Assembly (NCBI RefSeq): GCF_020151015.1
Contig: NZ_CP083746.1
Coordinates: 1,579,001-1,643,000 of the forward strand
DNA: 64,000 nucleotides
Origin: Pseudomonas sp. p1(2021b)
GTDB lineage: Bacteria; Pseudomonadota; Gammaproteobacteria; Pseudomonadales; Pseudomonadaceae
Direction of reading: 5' to 3'
Under the pieces are notes generated by a model, which saw nothing but the letters and a program-made list of their open reading frames with translations, was not told the DNA's origin and made no database searches. The translations under genes and the position numbers were made by a program. Numbering within the stretch: position 1 is the first letter of the stretch; each line of letters opens with the position of its first letter. Shown piece by piece: positions 39,531 through 52,408 of this stretch.

Positions 39531-40541
39531 ATGACCGCCAGCCTGCAAGGCTCCCTGATGGTGGATATCGCCGGTAAATGGCTGACCGCCGAAGACCGCC
39601 ATCTCTTGCGCCAGCCCGAGGTGGCCGGCCTGATCATCTTTGCCCGCAACATCGACAGCCCCCGCCAGGTGCGCGAGCTGTGCGCCTCCATCCGCGCCAT
39701 CCGGCCCGACCTGATCCTGGCGGTCGATCAGGAGGGCGGCCGGGTCCAGCGCCTGCGCCAGGGCTTCGTGCGCCTGCCGGCCATGCGTGCGATCGCCGAC
39801 AACGCCAACGCCGAGCAGTTGGCTGAGCAGTGCGGGTGGGTGATGGCGACCGAGGTGCTGGCGGTCGGCCTGGACCTGAGCTTCGCGCCGGTACTGGACC
39901 TCGATCACCAGCGCAGTGCGGTGGTCGGTAGCCGCGCCTTCGAAGGTGACCCGACACGGGCCACGCGGTTGGCCGGAGCCTTCATCCGCGGTATGAACGC
40001 AGCCGGCATGGCCGCCTGTGGCAAGCACTTCCCCGGCCATGGCTGGGCGGAAGCGGACTCCCATGTGGCCATCCCCACGGATGAGCGCAGCCTGGAGCAA
40101 CTGCGCCAGGCCGACCTGGTGCCGTTCACGCGCCTGAGTGGCCAGTTGGCGGCCGTGATGCCGGCCCATGTGATCTACCCGCAGGTGGACAACCAGCCGG
40201 CTGGCTTCTCGCGTCGCTGGCTACAGGACATCCTGCGCGGCGAATTGGGCTTCAAGGGGGTGATCTTCAGTGATGACCTGTCGATGGCTGGCGCCCATGT
40301 GGTGGGGGATGCGGCCAGCCGTATCGAGGCCGCACTGAGCGCCGGCTGCGACATGGGGCTGGTGTGCAACGACCGGGCTGCGGCGGAGCTGGCCTTGAGC
40401 GCGGCGCAGCGCCTGAAGGTCAGGCCGTCGCCGCGGATCGCGGGAATGCGCGGACGCGGGTTCGCGCGTACCGACTACCGCCAGCAGCCGCGCTGGCTGG
40501 AGGCGTTGGGGGCCTTGAGAGAGGCGCAGTTGATCGATTGA
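39531..40541 (+). CDS. nagZ: Beta-N-acetylhexosaminidase NagZ
   Basis: This 336-aa glycoside hydrolase family 3 enzyme removes GlcNAc from 1,6-anhydro-muropeptides during cell-wall recycling, feeding AmpR-linked beta-lactamase control. Key motifs: LILAVDQEGGRVQRLR near residue 60, KHFPGHGWAEADSH near residue 164 (catalytic His/Asp dyad), and SDDLSMAGA with nucleophile Asp near residue 245. It is cytoplasmic. AAGGA precedes the ATG at 39531. Longer frames read into the LDT gene. A REP follows. Confidence 0.97.
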   Translation: MTASLQGSLMVDIAGKWLTAEDRHLLRQPEVAGLIIFARNIDSPRQVRELCASIRAIRPDLILAVDQEGGRVQRLRQGFVRLPAMRAIADNANAEQLAEQCGWVMATEVLAVGLDLSFAPVLDLDHQRSAVVGSRAFEGDPTRATRLAGAFIRGMNAAGMAACGKHFPGHGWAEADSHVAIPTDERSLEQLRQADLVPFTRLSGQLAAVMPAHVIYPQVDNQPAGFSRRWLQDILRGELGFKGVIFSDDLSMAGAHVVGDAASRIEAALSAGCDMGLVCNDRAAAELALSAAQRLKVRPSPRIAGMRGRGFARTDYRQQPRWLEALGALREAQLID

Positions 40542-40560
40542 CCGGGGGGCTGCGCTGGCT

Positions 40561-40587
40561 CATCGCGGGACAAGCCCGCTCCTACAG
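40561..40587 (+). repeat. REP element after nagZ
   Basis: CATCGCGGGACAAGCCCGCT with CCTACAG is a complete REP unit between nagZ and the convergent helicase gene. A degenerate partner (CTGTAGAAGCGGCCTTGAGC) follows at 40619. Confidence 0.75.
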
Positions 40588-40666
40588 TGACTGCGCCAGT
40601 CCAAGGGGGCGCTGTACCTGTAGAAGCGGCCTTGAGCCGTGATCGAGGACGAAGTCCTCGCTGGGG

Positions 40667-43981
<3,315 letters not shown>

Positions 43982-43982
43982 C

Positions 43983-44555
43983 TCATTGCTCCATCATCTC
44001 CGGGTCGAGCACTGGCAGCTTGCGCATGCCGGCGGGGGTGACCTTCAGCAGCACGGCCAGGTGCCCGCCGTCGAGAAAGGTCAGCTGGTTGGCTTTCATG
44101 TTGCTGTTGCTCTGCCTGAACTGCTCGCTGCGCAGCACGCTGCCGTTGCCGTCGAGCTGGTTGACCCAGAAATTGGCGTCCACGGCGATGAAGCGGCCAT
44201 CGGCGATGCTCAGGTTGCCTTCGATGGGGAAATGCCCGAACTGCTCTTCGCCGGCGCTCAGGGCAATGCGGCTTGGCGTGCTGCCGACCTGCTGTTGCCA
44301 GGCCTTGTGCAGCAGCACGGTGTAGTCGGCGGTCGCCTGCAGGCGGGTGGCTTCATCGTCCAGCGCCAGTGGCCGTTCGGCTGCCTTGTCCAGGCGTGGC
44401 GCGCCAGCGCTCCAGTCTTCCGGGGCGAACGGGCTGGTCACCGCGGGCACGGCGTTCTGGCGCAGCAGGATCATTTCTACCTGATAGAGGCCTTCGGCGA
44501 AGGCGGCCGGCGCGAACAGCGTCAGCATCAAGGTCAGGCAACGGATGGCACGCAT
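43983..44555 (-). CDS. CsiV-family protein
   Basis: This 190-aa protein has a cleavable signal peptide (MRAIRCLTLMLTLFAPAAFA) and a periplasmic domain that begins EGLYQVEMILLRQNAVPAV, the start of the CsiV family, and ends with LLKVTPAGMRKLPVLDP. In Vibrio, CsiV stabilises the periplasmic protein MltF or acts with L,D-transpeptidases in muropeptide sensing; the role here is unproven. It follows mfd by nine bases. AAGGAAG precedes the ATG. Confidence 0.85.
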   Translation of the reverse strand: MRAIRCLTLMLTLFAPAAFAEGLYQVEMILLRQNAVPAVTSPFAPEDWSAGAPRLDKAAERPLALDDEATRLQATADYTVLLHKAWQQQVGSTPSRIALSAGEEQFGHFPIEGNLSIADGRFIAVDANFWVNQLDGNGSVLRSEQFRQSNSNMKANQLTFLDGGHLAVLLKVTPAGMRKLPVLDPEMMEQ

Positions 44556-44564
44556 GGATCTTCC

Positions 44565-47500
44565 TTAGGCAGGCTGTGGGGTCAGGCGCTCGAACAGCGC
44601 CTCCAGGGTGGTGAAACGTTCGTCCGGGCGCTCCATCGGCACGAGGAAGCGGAACTGCGTGGCGCCTTCGAACTTGTAGCGCTTGGGCTGGCCCTGGATG
44701 AGCTTGATCAGGGTCAGCGGGTCGACCGGTGTCTCGGCTTCGAACTCGATCTTGCCGCCGTTGGGGCCGGCGTCGACCTTCTTGATGCCGAGCTTTTCCG
44801 CCTGCAGCTTGAGCAAGGTCAGGCGGACCAGGTTCTTGGTCGGTTCGGGCAGCAGGCCGAAGCGGTCGATCATCTCCACTTGCAGGTCCTTGAGGCCGTC
44901 TTCGTCGGCGGCCGAGGCGATGCGCTTGTAGAGGATCAGGCGGGCATGGACGTCCGGCAGGTAGTCTTCCGGGATCAGCGCCGGCAGGCGCAGGTTGATC
45001 TCCGGGCCGCCGCCCAGCGGTTGCTCGAGGTTCGGCTGGGTGCCCTTGCGGATGGCCTTGACTGCGCGTTCGAGCATTTCCATGTACAGGGTGAAGCCCA
45101 CGGCCTGGATCTGCCCGCTCTGGCCTTCACCGAGCAGCTCGCCGGCGCCACGGATCTCCAGGTCGTTGGTGGCCAGGACGAAGCCTGCGCCGAGGTCCTG
45201 GGTGTTGGCGATCGCCTCCAGGCGCTTTTCGGCATCGGCGCTGATCTGCTGGCGCTGTGGCGTGAGCAGGTAGGCATAGGCTTGGTGATGGCTGCGCCCG
45301 ACACGGCCACGCAGTTGGTGTAGCTGGGCCAGGCCGAACTTGTCGGCGCGCTCGATGACGATGGTGTTGGCGCTGGGCACGTCGATGCCGGTCTCGATGA
45401 TGGTCGAGGCCACCAGCACGTTGAAGCGCTTGTGGTAGAAATCGCTCATCACCTGTTCCAGCTCGCGTTCGCGCATCTGCCCATGGCCGATGCCGATACG
45501 CGCCTCGGGCACCAGTTCGGCCAGTTCGGCCGCGCATTTCTCGATGCTCTTGACGTCGTTGTGCAGGTAATACACCTGGCCGCCGCGCAGCAGCTCGCGC
45601 AGCAGCGCTTCCTTGACCGTGCTCTTGTTCTGCTCCATGACGAAGGTGCGCACCGACAGCCGTCGCGCCGGTGGAGTGGCGATGATCGACAGGTCGCGCA
45701 TCCCCGACACCGCCATGTTGAGCGTGCGCGGGATGGGCGTTGCGGTCAGGGTGAGGATGTCCACTTCGCTGCGCAGGGCCTTGAGCTGTTCTTTCTGGCG
45801 CACGCCGAAACGGTGTTCCTCATCGATGATGACCAGGCCCAGGTCCTTGAAGCGCACGTCGTCCTGCAGCAGCTTGTGGGTGCCGATGAGGATGTCGATC
45901 TTGCCTTCGGCCAGGTCCGCGGCGGCAGCGCTGACTTCCTTGGCCGACTTGAAGCGGCTCATGACCTCGACCGTCACCGGCCAGTCGGCGAAGCGGTCGC
46001 GGAAGCTGTTGTAGTGCTGCTGGGCGAGCAGGGTGGTGGGCACCAGCACGGCCACCTGGCGGCCGCTGTGCACGGCGATGAAGGCAGCACGCATGGCTAC
46101 TTCGGTCTTGCCGAAGCCGACGTCACCGCACACCAGGCGGTCCATCGGCTTGCCGGCGAGCATGTCGGCGCGCACCGCGTCGATGGCCGATTGCTGGTCC
46201 GGCGTTTCCTCGAATGGGAAGCCGGCGCTGAAGGTGGCGTAGTCGGCGGCCGGGTCGGCGAATGCATGGCCCTTGCGCGCGGCGCGGCGGGCGTAGATGT
46301 CGAGCAGTTCGGCAGCCACGTCGCGGACCTGTTCGGCGGCCTTGCGCTTGGCCTTCTGCCAGGCTTCGGAACCCAGGCGGTGCAGCGGGGCCAGGGCATC
46401 GTCGCTGCCGGTGTAGCGGGCGATCAGGTGCAGGTTGGCGACCGGCACGTAGAGCTTGGCGCCTTCGGCGTACTCCAGGGTGAGGAACTCGGCGGCCTGG
46501 CCGTCGATTTCCAGCGTGGCCAGGCCCAGGTAGCGGCCCACGCCATGGTCGATGTGCACCACCGGCGCACCTTCGCGCAGCTCGGTGAGGTTCTTGATGA
46601 CCGCATCGTTGGCCGCGTCGCCGCGTTTCTCGCGGCGCCGACGCTGCATCACGCGCTGGCCGAACAGCGGGCTTTCGGCAACCAGGGCAATGGCCGGCTC
46701 GTCCAGCAGCAGGCCGTCGTCCAGTGGGGCGATGGTGATTGCCAGGCGCGCCTTGCCGGTGACGAAGTCAGCCCAGCTTTCGACCGTTTGCGGGCGCAGC
46801 TTCAAGCGCTCGAGCAGCTCCAGCAGCACTTCGCGACGGCCCGCCGATTCGGCGGTGAACAGCACGCGGCCGGAGAACTCGTCGAGGAACTTCGACAATT
46901 CGCCCAGCGGCTGGTTGGCCTTGGCTTCGATGGCCAGGTTCGGCAGCGGTCGGGCCGGGAAGCGCTGGCGACCGGCACCGGGCTCGACCTCGTCGCTGCT
47001 GACCACCACGCGTGGCCACTGCTTGAGCTGGGCGAAGCAGTCCTCGACCGGCAGGAACAGCTCGGCCGGGGGCAACAGCGGGCGGGTCAGGTCGCCGCGG
47101 CGTTCTTCATAGCGCCCGCGCACATCGTTCCAGAAATGCTCGGCGGCCTGTTCGACGCCGGGCAGGGAGAACACCTGGGTGTCGGCCGGCAGGTAGTCGA
47201 ACAGGGTCGAGGTTTCCTCGAAGAACAGCGGCAGGTAGTACTCGATGCCGGCGGGGATGATGCCGCTGGTCAGGTCCTGGAAGATCGCGCTGCGACGGAA
47301 ATCGACATCGAAGCGTTCGCGAAAGCGCGCCTTGAAGCGGGTCACTTCTTCCTTCTGCATCGGGAATTCGCGGGCCGGCAGCAGGCGCACCGAGTCGACC
47401 TTGTCGATCGAGCGCTGGGTCTCGGGGTCGAAGGTGCGCAGGGTCTCGATCTCATCGTCGAACAGGTCGATCCGGTAGGGCAGCTTGCTGCCCATGGGGA

Positions 47501-48014
47501 ACAGGTCGATCAATGCACCGCGCACGGCGAACTCGCCATGCTCGTAGACCGTGTCGACGCAGCGGTAGCCGCTGGCTTCCAGGCGTGTGCGCATCTGCTC
47601 CACGTCGATCGTCTGGCCGACGTCCAGCACCAGGCTGCTGCCCAGCAGGAAGCGGGTCGGGGCCAGGCGGTGCAGGGCGGTGGTGATCGGCACCACGAGG
47701 ATGCCGTGGTCCAGTTCCGGCAGCCGGTAGAGGCTGGCGATGCGCTGGGAGATGATGTCCTGGTGCGGCGAGAACAGGTCGTAGGGCAGGGTCTCCCAGT
47801 CGGGAAACGGCAGCACCGGCAGGTCCGGCGCGAAGAAGCGCAGCTCCTGTTCCAGACGGTCGGCAGCCTGGCTGTCGGCGGTCAACAGCAGGGTGAAGCG
47901 GCCAGCGCTGCTGGCGGCTTCGGCGATGGCAAGGCTCAGGGCGGCCCCGGGCAGGTTGCCCCAGGTTTGTTTGCCGGCCGTGGCCGATAATTGCGGTAGG
48001 CGCAGAACTGACAC
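44565..48014 (-). CDS. mfd: Transcription-repair coupling factor Mfd
   Basis: This 1149-aa ATP-dependent translocase removes stalled RNA polymerase and recruits UvrA to lesions. The N-terminal UvrB-like module begins at residue 15 (LPGAALSLAIAEAASSAGRF, PYDLFSPHQDIISQRI). The RNA polymerase-interaction domain (LVHIDHGVGRYLG-type: APVVHIDHGVGRYLG) is near residue 490. The RecG-like motor has GDVGFGKTEVAMRAAF, DEEHRFGV and RRVGRSHHQAYAY-type HQLRGRVGRSHHQAY. Start GTG at 48014. It is first in an mfd-csiV-helicase run, so repair and chromatin-like remodelling may be co-expressed. Confidence 0.97.
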   Translation of the reverse strand: MSVLRLPQLSATAGKQTWGNLPGAALSLAIAEAASSAGRFTLLLTADSQAADRLEQELRFFAPDLPVLPFPDWETLPYDLFSPHQDIISQRIASLYRLPELDHGILVVPITTALHRLAPTRFLLGSSLVLDVGQTIDVEQMRTRLEASGYRCVDTVYEHGEFAVRGALIDLFPMGSKLPYRIDLFDDEIETLRTFDPETQRSIDKVDSVRLLPAREFPMQKEEVTRFKARFRERFDVDFRRSAIFQDLTSGIIPAGIEYYLPLFFEETSTLFDYLPADTQVFSLPGVEQAAEHFWNDVRGRYEERRGDLTRPLLPPAELFLPVEDCFAQLKQWPRVVVSSDEVEPGAGRQRFPARPLPNLAIEAKANQPLGELSKFLDEFSGRVLFTAESAGRREVLLELLERLKLRPQTVESWADFVTGKARLAITIAPLDDGLLLDEPAIALVAESPLFGQRVMQRRRREKRGDAANDAVIKNLTELREGAPVVHIDHGVGRYLGLATLEIDGQAAEFLTLEYAEGAKLYVPVANLHLIARYTGSDDALAPLHRLGSEAWQKAKRKAAEQVRDVAAELLDIYARRAARKGHAFADPAADYATFSAGFPFEETPDQQSAIDAVRADMLAGKPMDRLVCGDVGFGKTEVAMRAAFIAVHSGRQVAVLVPTTLLAQQHYNSFRDRFADWPVTVEVMSRFKSAKEVSAAAADLAEGKIDILIGTHKLLQDDVRFKDLGLVIIDEEHRFGVRQKEQLKALRSEVDILTLTATPIPRTLNMAVSGMRDLSIIATPPARRLSVRTFVMEQNKSTVKEALLRELLRGGQVYYLHNDVKSIEKCAAELAELVPEARIGIGHGQMRERELEQVMSDFYHKRFNVLVASTIIETGIDVPSANTIVIERADKFGLAQLHQLRGRVGRSHHQAYAYLLTPQRQQISADAEKRLEAIANTQDLGAGFVLATNDLEIRGAGELLGEGQSGQIQAVGFTLYMEMLERAVKAIRKGTQPNLEQPLGGGPEINLRLPALIPEDYLPDVHARLILYKRIASAADEDGLKDLQVEMIDRFGLLPEPTKNLVRLTLLKLQAEKLGIKKVDAGPNGGKIEFEAETPVDPLTLIKLIQGQPKRYKFEGATQFRFLVPMERPDERFTTLEALFERLTPQPA

Positions 48015-48196
48015 GGGAGATTGGACTCCAAGCGTTGCGGCAAAGACGACAATTGTACCGGTGCCGGTGCGCGCTGTCAGGCTCGGAAGGGCGTGGCGAC
48101 GGGCTCTGGCGGTGGCGACAGGCGCTCATTGCCCGATACGTCGAGGGGCGTCATAATGTAGCCCCTTTTTTCTCCCCCTACATGTGGAAGGTTCCC

Positions 48197-49645
48197 GTGA
48201 CTCAGAAGCCCGACCAGTGTCTTGGTGAGTGGATCGATCGTGAAGCCCTGGCTGAAGCGATGATCCCGCTTATCGGTCAGCTCTACCGCAACAACAACGT
48301 GGTGAGCTCGATCTATGGCCGCAGCCTGATCAATCGTTCGGTTATCTCGATCCTCAAAGCCCACCGCTTTGCCCGTCACCGTCAAACCGACGAAACCGAA
48401 CTGTCCGTCCACGAGACATTCCCCCTGCTCAAGGCCATGAGCGAGCTGAAGCTGGGTGCCGCCTCGGTCGACCTGGGCAAGCTGGCCAACAAGTTCAAGC
48501 AGCAAGGCAACGGCCGCACCGTCGAGCAGTTCGTGCGCGAAGAGCTGGCCGATGTCGTCGGCCAGCAGAACGTTTCCCCACGCAAGGGTACCGACGTCGT
48601 CCTGTACGGCTTCGGCCGCATCGGCCGCTTGCTGGCGCGTATCCTCATCGAGAAGACCGGTGGTGGCGACGGCCTGCGCCTGCGTGCCATCGTCGTGCGC
48701 AAGGGCGCCGAGAACGACCTGACCAAGCGCGCCAGCCTGCTGCGTCGTGACTCGGTACACGGCCCGTTCGATGGCACCATCGTCATCGACGAGCAGAACA
48801 ACACCATCACCGCCAACGGCAACCTGATCCAGGTCATCTACGCCAAGAACCCGAGCGAAGTCGACTACACCCAGTACGGCATCCAGGATGCCCTGATCGT
48901 CGACAACACCGGTGTATGGCGTGACGCCGATGGCCTGGGTCAGCACCTGGCCTGCCCTGGCGCTTCCCGCGTGATCCTCACCGCACCCGGCAAGGGCGCG
49001 CTGAAGAACATCGTGCACGGCATCAACCACGGTGACATCACTGCCGACGACAAGATCATCTCCGCCGCCTCCTGCACCACCAACGCCATCGTGCCGGTGC
49101 TCAAGGCCGTGAATGACCAGTACGGCATCGTCAACGGCCACGTCGAGACCGTTCACTCGTTCACCAACGACCAGAACCTGATCGACAACTTCCACAAGGG
49201 CAGCCGCCGTGGCCGCGCCGCGCCGCTGAACATGGTCATCACCGAGACCGGTGCCGCCACCGCTGCGGCCAAGGCGCTGCCGGTGCTCAAGGGCAAGCTG
49301 ACCGGCAACGCCATTCGCGTGCCGACGCCGAACGTCTCGATGGCCATCCTGAACCTGAACCTGGAAAAGGCCACGACGCGCGACGAAATCAACGAGTACC
49401 TGCGCCAGACCGCCATGCACTCGGACCTGCACAAGCAGATCGACTACGTCAGCTCCCAGGAAGTGGTATCGACCGACTTCGTCGGTTCCCGCCACGCCGG
49501 TGTGGTCGACGCCGAGGCGACCATCTGCAACGACAATCGCGTTGTCCTGTACGTCTGGTACGACAACGAATTCGGTTACAGCTGCCAGGTCGTTCGTGTG
49601 ATGGAAGACATGGCTGGTGTGAACCCGCCAGCGTTTCCACGCTGA
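48197..49645 (+). CDS. gap: Glyceraldehyde-3-phosphate dehydrogenase, long form
   Basis: This 482-aa GAPDH has a 125-residue N-terminal extension (MTQKPDQCLGEWIDREALAE) before the Rossmann domain VVLYGFGRIGRLLARIL. The catalytic Cys is in SAASCTTNAIVPVL, and YVWYDNEFGYSCQVVRV is near the C-terminus. Long GAPDHs of this type are widespread in Pseudomonas and work in gluconeogenesis. GTG at 48197 is preferred because GGAAGG lies five bases upstream; the in-frame ATG 15 bases earlier has no site. A UUCG-loop terminator follows. Confidence 0.95.
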   Translation: MTQKPDQCLGEWIDREALAEAMIPLIGQLYRNNNVVSSIYGRSLINRSVISILKAHRFARHRQTDETELSVHETFPLLKAMSELKLGAASVDLGKLANKFKQQGNGRTVEQFVREELADVVGQQNVSPRKGTDVVLYGFGRIGRLLARILIEKTGGGDGLRLRAIVVRKGAENDLTKRASLLRRDSVHGPFDGTIVIDEQNNTITANGNLIQVIYAKNPSEVDYTQYGIQDALIVDNTGVWRDADGLGQHLACPGASRVILTAPGKGALKNIVHGINHGDITADDKIISAASCTTNAIVPVLKAVNDQYGIVNGHVETVHSFTNDQNLIDNFHKGSRRGRAAPLNMVITETGAATAAAKALPVLKGKLTGNAIRVPTPNVSMAILNLNLEKATTRDEINEYLRQTAMHSDLHKQIDYVSSQEVVSTDFVGSRHAGVVDAEATICNDNRVVLYVWYDNEFGYSCQVVRVMEDMAGVNPPAFPR

Positions 49646-49667
49646 TCCGCTTGTAATGCGTTGAAGA

Positions 49668-49698
49668 AACGGGAACCTTCGGGTTCCCGTTTTTTTTG
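49668..49698 (+). terminator. Intrinsic terminator of gap
   Basis: AACGGGAACC-TTCG-GGTTCCCGTT is a ten-bp stem with a stable UUCG loop, followed by a run of T to 49697. Confidence 0.96.
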
Positions 49699-49767
49699 GC
49701 CACGAAGCGTCGATCTGCACGCTACCTGTAGGAGCGTGCAGGCGGCTGGACAATCGAGAGATCGAGT

Positions 49768-50769
49768 TTGCGCGTACTTCTATTACTGTTCATCCTGATG
49801 TCCCTTGGTGCCTGCGACCCAGGCCCGACTCTGGAGCGCCTGGGCGGCCCGACCATGGGCAGCAGCTACAGTATCCAGTATGTCCGCGACCCTGGCGGCC
49901 CGTCGCCAATGGAGGTGCGGGAAGCCGTCGATGCGATCCTCGGCGACATCGACGAGCACTACTCGACCTACCGTGGCGACTCCACCGTCAGCCGGTTCAA
50001 CCAGCTGCCAGCCAACCGCTGCCTGGCGCTGCCGGCGGACATGCTGGCGTTGGTCGGCTTCGGCCAGCACCTGGCCGAACAGAGCGAGGGCGCCTTCGAC
50101 CTTACCGTCGAGCCGTTGCTCGACCTGTGGGGCTTCGGCCCCCAGGCCCGGCAGGCGCAGGTGCCCGACCCGCTGCAGCTGGCCCAGGCACGCCAGCGCG
50201 TCGGCTACCGGCACCTGCGTATCGAGGGCGGCGCCCTGTGCAAGGACGCCCCGGTGGAACTGGACTTCAACAGCATCGCCGCAGGCCACGCCGTGGACCA
50301 GATCGCCGAACGCCTGCAGGCGATGGGCGTCAGCCATTTTCTCGTCGAGGCCACCGGCGAGCTCAAGGCCGTGGGCAACAAGCCCGACGGCAGCCCGTGG
50401 CGGGTCGCCCTGGAATTGCCCCGCGAAGACCGCCAGGTCGCCCGCCAGGTGATCGCCGTGGATGGCCTGGCCGTGTCGACCTCGGGTGACTATCGCCACT
50501 ATTTCGAGGACAATGGCCGGCGCTATTCGCACACCTTCGATGCCCGCCTGGGGCGTCCGGTCGAACACGACCTGGCCGCGGTCACCGTGCTCGATGCCTC
50601 GGCGCTGCAGGCCGACGGCTACTCGACGCTGCTGTTGATCCTCGGCGCTGAGCAGGGCTGGGATTTCGCCGTGGCCCACGGTATTGCCGCGGTGCTGGTG
50701 ACCCGGGCCGAGGGTGGCTTCGTCTCCCGTGCTACGCCTGCGTTCGAGCAGGCGTTGAAAGGCAGGTGA
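49768..50769 (+). CDS. apbE: FAD:protein FMN transferase (ApbE), lipoprotein
   Basis: This 333-aa enzyme attaches FMN to a Thr of target flavoproteins such as NqrC or RnfG. A lipobox (ILMSLGAC, Cys16) predicts membrane anchoring in the periplasm. Motifs are GGPTMGSSYSIQYV near residue 27, DFNSIAAGHAVDQIA near residue 168, and VATGELKAVG-like VEATGELKAVG near residue 196. Translation begins at TTG, needed to keep the signal sequence; the next ATG would remove it. No nqr or rnf genes lie in the window, so the flavoprotein partner is elsewhere. Confidence 0.92.
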   Translation: MRVLLLLFILMSLGACDPGPTLERLGGPTMGSSYSIQYVRDPGGPSPMEVREAVDAILGDIDEHYSTYRGDSTVSRFNQLPANRCLALPADMLALVGFGQHLAEQSEGAFDLTVEPLLDLWGFGPQARQAQVPDPLQLAQARQRVGYRHLRIEGGALCKDAPVELDFNSIAAGHAVDQIAERLQAMGVSHFLVEATGELKAVGNKPDGSPWRVALELPREDRQVARQVIAVDGLAVSTSGDYRHYFEDNGRRYSHTFDARLGRPVEHDLAAVTVLDASALQADGYSTLLLILGAEQGWDFAVAHGIAAVLVTRAEGGFVSRATPAFEQALKGR

Positions 50770-50971
50770 AAGCGCAAGCACGGATGATCGTCGCCAGGGA
50801 ACCGGTGAATGACATGTAGTGCGGTCAAAATTGGCCTACGACGCGACCAAGGGTTAATGTGCGCGGCGTTCACGCTTGATTAGACTGCACCCGAATTTTC
50901 TCATGGCGCCCCGGCGACATGATCGCGCCCCGCGGCCACCCGGCCGGCGGGCCAGTTCTGAAGGAGTACGC

Positions 50972-52366
50972 ATGGCTGTCTACAACTACGACGTAGTGGT
51001 GCTGGGTTCCGGCCCGGCCGGAGAAGGTGCGGCAATGAATGCCGCCAAAGCAGGGCGCAAGGTGGCGATGGTCGACAGCCGTCGCCAGGTCGGCGGCAAC
51101 TGCACCCACCTGGGCACCATTCCGTCCAAGGCACTGCGTCACTCGGTGCGGCAGATCATGCAGTTCAACACCAACCCGATGTTCCGCGCCATCGGCGAGC
51201 CGCGCTGGTTCTCCTTCCCCGATGTGCTCAAGAGCGCCGAAAAGGTGATCTCCAAGCAGGTGGCCTCGCGTACCGGCTACTATGCGCGCAACCGCGTCGA
51301 TGTGTTCGTCGGCACCGGCAGCTTCGCTGACGAGCAGACCATCGAAGTGGTCTGCTCCAATGGCGTGGTCGAGACCCTGGTGGCCAAACACATCATCATC
51401 GCCACCGGTTCGCGCCCATACCGCCCGGCCGATATCGACTTCCACCACCCGCGCGTCTACGACAGCGACACCATCCTCAGCCTGAGCCACACCCCGCGCA
51501 AGCTGATCGTCTACGGTGCCGGGGTGATCGGCTGCGAATACGCATCGATCTTCAGCGGCCTGGGCGTGCTGGTGGAGCTGGTGGACAACCGTGGCCAGCT
51601 GTTGAGCTTCCTGGATTCGGAAATCTCCCAGGCGCTGAGCTACCACTTCAGCAACAACAACATCACCGTACGCCACAACGAGGAGTACGACCGGGTCGAA
51701 GGTCTGGACAACGGGGTGATCCTGCACCTGAAGTCGGGCAAGAAGATCAAGGCCGATGCCTTGCTGTGGTGCAACGGCCGTACCGGCAACACCGACAAGC
51801 TGGGCCTGGAGAACATCGGCATCAAGGTCAACAGCCGTGGCCAGATCGAGGTCGACCAGGCCTACCGCACCAGCGTACCGAACATCTATGGCGCCGGTGA
51901 CGTGATCGGCTGGCCGAGCCTGGCCAGCGCCGCTCACGACCAGGGCCGTTCGGCCGCTGGCAGCATCGTCGACAACGGCAGCTGGCGTTTCGTCGATGAC
52001 GTGCCGACCGGTATCTACACCATTCCGGAGATCAGCTCGATCGGCAAGAACGAGCAGGAGCTGACCCAGGCCAAGGTGCCGTACGAAGTGGGCAAGGCGT
52101 TCTTCAAGAGCATGGCCCGCGCGCAGATCGCCGGCGAGCCCCAGGGCATGCTGAAGATTCTGTTCCACCGCGAGACCCTGGAGATCCTCGGCGTGCACTG
52201 CTTCGGCTACCAGGCCTCGGAGATCGTTCACATTGGCCAGGCGATCATGAACCAGCCGGGTGAGCAGAACAACCTGAAGTACTTCGTCAACACCACCTTC
52301 AACTACCCGACCATGGCCGAAGCCTATCGGGTAGCGGCCTACGACGGCCTGAACCGGCTTTTTTGA
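50972..52366 (+). CDS. sthA: Soluble pyridine nucleotide transhydrogenase
   Basis: This 464-aa flavoprotein transfers electrons between NADPH and NAD+. The FAD motif is [18 protein letters not shown], the disulfide-oxidoreductase region reads [19 protein letters not shown] with only one of the usual two cysteines (typical for SthA), and the NAD motif [15 protein letters not shown] is near residue 183. AAGGAG precedes the ATG. The upstream 200 bases have no other gene; a promoter must lie there. It lies between apbE and a convergent gene. Confidence 0.97.
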   Translation: MAVYNYDVVVLGSGPAGEGAAMNAAKAGRKVAMVDSRRQVGGNCTHLGTIPSKALRHSVRQIMQFNTNPMFRAIGEPRWFSFPDVLKSAEKVISKQVASRTGYYARNRVDVFVGTGSFADEQTIEVVCSNGVVETLVAKHIIIATGSRPYRPADIDFHHPRVYDSDTILSLSHTPRKLIVYGAGVIGCEYASIFSGLGVLVELVDNRGQLLSFLDSEISQALSYHFSNNNITVRHNEEYDRVEGLDNGVILHLKSGKKIKADALLWCNGRTGNTDKLGLENIGIKVNSRGQIEVDQAYRTSVPNIYGAGDVIGWPSLASAAHDQGRSAAGSIVDNGSWRFVDDVPTGIYTIPEISSIGKNEQELTQAKVPYEVGKAFFKSMARAQIAGEPQGMLKILFHRETLEILGVHCFGYQASEIVHIGQAIMNQPGEQNNLKYFVNTTFNYPTMAEAYRVAAYDGLNRLF

Positions 52367-52408
52367 GCGGCTCCGGCCGGTGGCCTGAGCCGGTCGGGGA
52401 GTCCGGGT

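Noticed and set aside
45432..47990. 852-aa open frame opposite mfd
   Set aside because: Antisense shadow of mfd without motifs.
48077..49753. 558-aa frame opposite gap
   Set aside because: Antisense shadow of the long GAPDH gene.
52366..52408. Terminator between sthA and the GDPD gene
   Set aside because: The region has an imperfect GGCTCCGGCC/GGCCTGAGCC stem but a mismatch and no T-run; too weak to list.
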